Shown one piece after another: positions 61,055 through 64,000 of a stretch of DNA of 64,000 nt (position 1 is its first letter; every line of letters starts with the position of its first letter). The notes below the pieces were generated by a model, which did not search any database, had not been told where the DNA came from, and saw nothing but the letters and a program-made list of their open reading frames with translations. The position numbers were made by a program, and so were the translations under genes. The DNA is from Chloroflexota bacterium (GTDB lineage Bacteria; Chloroflexota; Anaerolineae; Anaerolineales; Villigracilaceae), in NCBI GenBank assembly GCA_019873655.1, contig JAIOAU010000009.1, positions 34,703 through 98,702 of the forward strand. Direction: 5' to 3'.

Positions 61055-61513
61055 TTATCCCCCAGCCAGTTGGATCTTGAGAAATTCGAGAAAATCGCCA
61101 GGGGTCCCGATCTGACACAGGGCTTGGGCCGTCAGCCCCCGGCGCAGAAAGTGTTCCTTATCGTGCGTAATGAACCAGTCGACGCCAATCGCCAGGGCTT
61201 CGGCCAGAACGCGCGCATCGGGCAGATAACTGACCAGTTGCCGCGCCTCCTCCAGGCGGTCCATCCCCGCCGCTTCCGCGACCTCCACACGACTCACCGA
61301 TAATAGGCGCGCAAGTTCGGGCAGAGAAGCGGGCAATTTCCGGCGAACCACTTCTTCGACTTCCTTCAAAACATGCGGTCCCAGGACAATGGATATCACC
61401 CGCGCTGCAGACAGTTGAAATAATTTGCGCGAGCCGCCCTCCGGAGACAGCACGGCCGCAAAAATGACGCTGGAATCGAGGTAAATCCTAGGAACCTTGC
61501 GCGTCGTACTCAT
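61055..61513 (-). CDS. PIN-domain toxin-like RNase
   Basis: A 152-aa protein. The PIN acidic residues are in IYLDSSVIFAAV, LKEVEEVVRRKLP and LPDARVLAEALAIGVDWFITHDKEHF. These chelate metal in VapC-type RNases. Its start overlaps the end of the AbrB-type gene by 26 bp, the usual arrangement of antitoxin followed by toxin. The RNA target is unknown. Confidence 0.88.
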   Translation of the reverse strand: MSTTRKVPRIYLDSSVIFAAVLSPEGGSRKLFQLSAARVISIVLGPHVLKEVEEVVRRKLPASLPELARLLSVSRVEVAEAAGMDRLEEARQLVSYLPDARVLAEALAIGVDWFITHDKEHFLRRGLTAQALCQIGTPGDFLEFLKIQLAGG

Positions 61514-61757
61514 CCCGCACTTCCCGCAGTGTTTTCAGCATGGATTCGAGCGACTCGCCCGCCTCCTGCCATTGCCTGGCCAGCCGGTTGGCGACCTCGT
61601 CCACCTGCGAGCGAAACGGACTGAGAACAAATACGCCGCCGCCCAGGTCGATCAAGGTCAATGTGTCTCCTTCTTGGATATTATTGGCAACACGGACTTG
61701 CCGAGGCAAAGTAATCACGCCCCGGCGGACCACTTGAACACGAAATGCAGAGTTCAT
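61488..61757 (-). CDS. AbrB/SpoVT-type antitoxin
   Basis: An 89-aa protein. FRVQVVRRGVITLPRQVRVANNIQEGDTLTL is a swapped-hairpin AbrB DNA-binding domain (residues 5-50). The acidic C-terminal helix (VANRLARQWQEAGESLESML) would bind and block the PIN toxin. AAGGAG precedes the ATG. As in other antitoxins, the DNA-binding domain probably represses its own promoter. Confidence 0.9.
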   Translation of the reverse strand: MNSAFRVQVVRRGVITLPRQVRVANNIQEGDTLTLIDLGGGVFVLSPFRSQVDEVANRLARQWQEAGESLESMLKTLREVRDEYDAQGS

Positions 61758-61785
61758 TTTTCTCCTTTCAGTTAATCCACATGTC

Positions 61786-61813
61786 AGTATAACGGATTTT
61801 CCACTTCCGTCAA
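61786..61813 (-). promoter_or_regulatory. Promoter of AbrB/PIN operon
   Basis: On the minus strand TTGACG (61808-61813), 16-bp spacer, TATACT (61786-61791), ending 28 bp before the ATG. Confidence 0.7.
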
Positions 61814-61886
61814 GCCTTCCTGCGACCTGATTTCTCTCACACGCCAGTCATGCCGATTGTTAGTGTGCGAAAAGAGCAGGCTGGGC

Positions 61887-61892
61887 TATAAT
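61887..61892 (+). promoter_or_regulatory. -10 box of serC
   Basis: A perfect TATAAT lies 48 bp before the serC ATG. No clear -35 at standard spacing. Confidence 0.5.
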
Positions 61893-61940
61893 ACGAGCGG
61901 CAGAACCAATCCCCTTCGTAATCCCTCACAGGAGATGAAA

Positions 61941-63029
61941 ATGACCAAACGCGTCTTCAATTTCAACCCCGGCCCGGCCGCCCTGCCGCTCGAAGTCCTC
62001 GAGCAAGCGCAGGCCGAACTGCTCGACTACAAAGGCACGGGCATGTCGGTGATGGAAATCAGCCATCGCTCGAAGGAATTCGAAGCCATCATCAACGAAG
62101 CCCAAGCCGACCTGCGCGATCTGATGGGCATTCCGGCCAACTACAAGATCCTGTTCCTGCAGGGCGGCGCCAGCCTGATGTTTGCCATGGTGCCGATGAA
62201 CTTCCTGCCGAAGGGCGCCTCGGCGGATTACATCGTCACCGGCACCTGGAGCAAGAAAGCCTTCAAAGAAGCCCAGAAAATCGGGACGATCAAAGCCGCC
62301 GCCAACCTGGAGGCCGAGAACTTCACCCGCCTGCCGGCCCAGTCGGAACTGACCCTCGACCCGCAGGCGGCCTATCTGCACTTCACCTCCAACGAGACCA
62401 TCCACGGCGTCGAATACTTCACCGAGCCGCAGCCGCCGGCGGGCGTCCCGCTGATCTGCGACGCCTCGTCGGACTTCATCAGCCGCCCGATTGACATCTC
62501 CAAGTACGCCATGATCTACGCCGGGGCCCAGAAGAACGCCGGTCCGGCGGGCGTGGTCATCTGCATCATCCGCGACGACCTGCTGGAGCGCGTCCCGGCC
62601 AACCTGCCCAACCTGCTCGACTACAAAGCCCTCGCCGAGGAAAATTCCCTGCTCAACACGCCGCCCTGCTGGTCGGTGTACATCGTCGGGCTGGTGCTCA
62701 AGTGGGTCAAGGGACTGGGCGGCCTGGCCGAAATCGAAAAGCGCAACCAGACCAAGGCCGACATGGTCTACAAAGCCATTGACGAGAGCGGCGGCTTCTA
62801 CCGCGGCCACGCCAAGTCCGACCGCTCGCGCATGAACGTGACCTTCCGCCTGCCCACCCCCGAACTCGAAGACCAATTCGCCTCGGAGGCCAAAAAGGCC
62901 GGCCTGGTCGGCCTCAAGGGCCATCGCTCGGTCGGCGGGATGCGCGCCTCGCTCTACAACGCCGTCTCCATCGAAGCGGCCGAGAAACTGGTCGAGTTCA
63001 TGAAAGATTTCCAGAAGAAGAACGGGTAA
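61941..63029 (+). CDS. serC: Phosphoserine aminotransferase
   Basis: A 362-aa PLP enzyme converting 3-phosphohydroxypyruvate to phosphoserine, the second serine step. RVFNFNPGPAALPLEVL, GMSVMEISHRSKEF, LQGGASLMFAMVPMN and the PLP-lysine region YAGAQKNAGPAG are diagnostic. ATG 61941 lies 6 nt after AGGAG; ATG 61935 is too close to it. A strong terminator follows. Confidence 0.96.
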   Translation: MTKRVFNFNPGPAALPLEVLEQAQAELLDYKGTGMSVMEISHRSKEFEAIINEAQADLRDLMGIPANYKILFLQGGASLMFAMVPMNFLPKGASADYIVTGTWSKKAFKEAQKIGTIKAAANLEAENFTRLPAQSELTLDPQAAYLHFTSNETIHGVEYFTEPQPPAGVPLICDASSDFISRPIDISKYAMIYAGAQKNAGPAGVVICIIRDDLLERVPANLPNLLDYKALAEENSLLNTPPCWSVYIVGLVLKWVKGLGGLAEIEKRNQTKADMVYKAIDESGGFYRGHAKSDRSRMNVTFRLPTPELEDQFASEAKKAGLVGLKGHRSVGGMRASLYNAVSIEAAEKLVEFMKDFQKKNG

Positions 63030-63050
63030 TCTTCGGCTGCCACAAAGAGA

Positions 63051-63084
63051 AACTCCCGACGCTGCTAAGAGGTCGGGAGTTTTT
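63051..63084 (+). terminator. Terminator of serC
   Basis: AACTCCCGAC (63051-63060) pairs perfectly with GTCGGGAGTT (63072-63081), followed by TTT. Confidence 0.88.
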
Positions 63085-63113
63085 GTGTTGGCAGGCTGTT
63101 CTGGGAAAGACGG

Positions 63114-63476
63114 TTACACCTTGTAGGGAACGCGAATTCCCTCCCAATCTGGATTGAAATCTTTCGTGTTGCGCGTGACCAGGATGGCATCATTGGCTTT
63201 CGCAGTTGCCCATATGATAGCATCTGGCAAACGAACGTGATAAGCGCGACGTAACTGCACCGCAATTTCTGCCACCCTTTCATCGAGCGCAATAATCTCG
63301 AAGTTTTCCTCGAGAAAACTGCGCACCATGGCATCATCCTCCTGCGCTCCTACCAAGACCTCCATCCAGGTAATCCGGCTAATCAAGACACGTTCATAAC
63401 GGCGATACTCGGTATCGGCTTTTGACAGACCGTTTAGCGCATCAATGACAATGTTTGTGTCAAAGACGGCTATCAT
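63114..63476 (-). CDS. vapC: VapC-type PIN-domain toxin
   Basis: A 120-aa PIN protein. The N-terminus MIAVFDTNIVIDALNG gives the first acidic pair; TWMEVLVG carries the conserved Glu, and RLPDAIIWATAKANDAILVTRNTKDF the last acidic residues. The ATG at 63476 overlaps the antitoxin stop by one base (TGATG), the usual coupling. Likely an RNase inhibited by the product of the preceding gene. Confidence 0.92.
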   Translation of the reverse strand: MIAVFDTNIVIDALNGLSKADTEYRRYERVLISRITWMEVLVGAQEDDAMVRSFLEENFEIIALDERVAEIAVQLRRAYHVRLPDAIIWATAKANDAILVTRNTKDFNPDWEGIRVPYKV

Positions 63477-63703
63477 CAGCGAGAATCCCACTCAGAGCGC
63501 AGACCTTGCTCATATTCAAGAGCGTCAAGTTGGCGCCCACGCCAGGAACCAAAGGCCGGGTGTTTCTTCAGGGAACGCATCTTCGAGGCCCGGCGCGCCG
63601 GTGCAGACCGCTGCTGCAAGAACGCAATGAAATCCAGCACTTGACTTTGCTTTTCGGGAGGGAGTCGCAAAATCTGCTCTAAAATTTGCTCTGAAAGGTT
63701 CAT
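63476..63703 (-). CDS. vapB: DUF2281-like antitoxin
   Basis: A 75-aa protein. MNLSEQILEQILRLPPEKQSQVLDFIAFLQQ is the N-terminal dimerising segment of the DUF2281 antitoxin family; the rest is basic, then acidic. ATG 63703 follows AAGGAG at 9 nt; the start at 63730 lacks a ribosome site. A TATAAT box lies upstream on the minus strand near 63735. Confidence 0.85.
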   Translation of the reverse strand: MNLSEQILEQILRLPPEKQSQVLDFIAFLQQRSAPARRASKMRSLKKHPAFGSWRGRQLDALEYEQGLRSEWDSR

Positions 63704-63730
63704 ATAACTCACTCCTTGATAGGTCAACAT

Positions 63731-63963
63731 AAATTATACACCCTCAAAGAGGCGCGATGCACCGTTTAAAAAGTCTCTGTTGCCAGACAGCGACCCATAG
63801 ACAACACATTAGCGGCCGGACGCAAAGCCCGGTTTTCCTTCTCCCTTCACCTGCACCCCTGAACACCGAACACTGAACACTGAACACCGTGTAGTGTCTC
63901 GTTAATTCGTACCTTTACAATCTCATAAAATCGTACCTCCAAACCTTTGGTTTTGGAGGAGAA
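63731..63963. other. Intergenic region with tandem 7-mers and possible element end
   Basis: No gene is seen. Four tandem copies of YGAACAC lie at 63860-63887. From about 63888 the composition changes to AT-rich, with TCGTACCT-like repeats near 63907 and 63931, just before a new gene start. Confidence 0.5.
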
Positions 63964-64000
63964 ATGTCAACGCATCGGCGACCATTGACGGTAGCAGAGC
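63964..64000 (+). CDS. Start of an unidentified gene, possibly transposase (cut by window end)
   Basis: ATG 63964 follows GGAGGAG at 4 nt and opens MSTHRRPLTVAE before the window ends. The AT-rich leader with repeated TCGTACCT motifs looks like the left end of an insertion sequence. Too short to assign. Confidence 0.35.
   Translation, partial: MSTHRRPLTVAE

Noticed and set aside
63860..63887. Tandem 7-mers as a possible CRISPR array
   Set aside because: Units are contiguous without spacers, and no cas genes are present in the window.

Overview
The window is about 64 kb of GC-rich bacterial chromosome with densely packed genes, many joined by ATGA or 4-8 bp overlaps. Gene content points to Chloroflexota, probably class Anaerolineae: the MoxR/DUF58/DUF4129 triad, an ABC-2 permease fused to SpoIIM, several 7TM, GAF, HD-GYP and GGDEF signalling proteins, a large TPR protein, ABC-fed glycan use and lipoproteins with Thr/Pro-rich stalks. 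This placement is inferred from gene content; no rRNA or other marker was available. The two tRNA genes do not encode CCA.

Layout. 1-6330: a YgiT-like zinc finger (cut by the left edge), a hypothetical protein, tRNA-Glu, the MoxR-DUF58-DUF4129 operon, an SDR epimerase and an HNH nuclease. 6521-18835 (minus): a purine nucleoside phosphorylase, a 2-TM/Ig protein, a GNAT enzyme, a 7TM-GAF-HTH regulator, an S1-domain protein, FtsK, a CDP-alcohol transferase, Lgt, then an ABC ATPase, the ABC-2/SpoIIM permease and a metallo-beta-lactamase protein. 18981-22798 (plus): an HD-GYP protein and a GGDEF protein, coupled. 22767-26508 (minus): alr-lspA-rluD-ltaE. 26632-30067: tRNA-Lys with a consensus promoter, then an operon of CBS protein, ArsB/NhaD permease, PII-like protein and Na/Ca exchanger. 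30089-34657: an ATP-grasp ligase, a single-chain B12-dependent mutase-like enzyme, an opine-dehydrogenase-family enzyme and a DUF5698/DUF2179 protein. 34831-42900: a lipoprotein, a TPR protein, PolA, a receiver-roadblock-TnpA fusion and a small membrane protein.

42995-55452 looks like an amino-sugar glycan locus. A SIS-domain deaminase lies on the plus strand. A minus-strand run follows a LacI repressor that has an operator over its own promoter: ABC binding protein, two permeases, GH4, an N-acetylglucosamine kinase, a second binding protein without signal peptide, a GH18 lipoprotein, a clan-A glycosidase and a ChbG/YdjC deacetylase. Together these could capture chitin- or peptidoglycan-derived oligosaccharides, import them, cleave and deacetylate them, phosphorylate the sugar and feed it to glycolysis.

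55619-64000: a zinc-ribbon protein, HAD hydrolase, RsmI, a methyltransferase, a serine-biosynthesis neighbourhood (DUF1015, serA, serC) interrupted by an AbrB/PIN toxin-antitoxin pair, a second VapBC pair, and at the right edge what looks like the start of a mobile element. The most unusual items are the receiver-roadblock fusion to a catalytically degenerate IS200-type transposase domain (40981-42585), lying near a cluster of long hairpins, and the B12 mutase-like/opine-dehydrogenase/ATP-grasp cluster (30089-34076).
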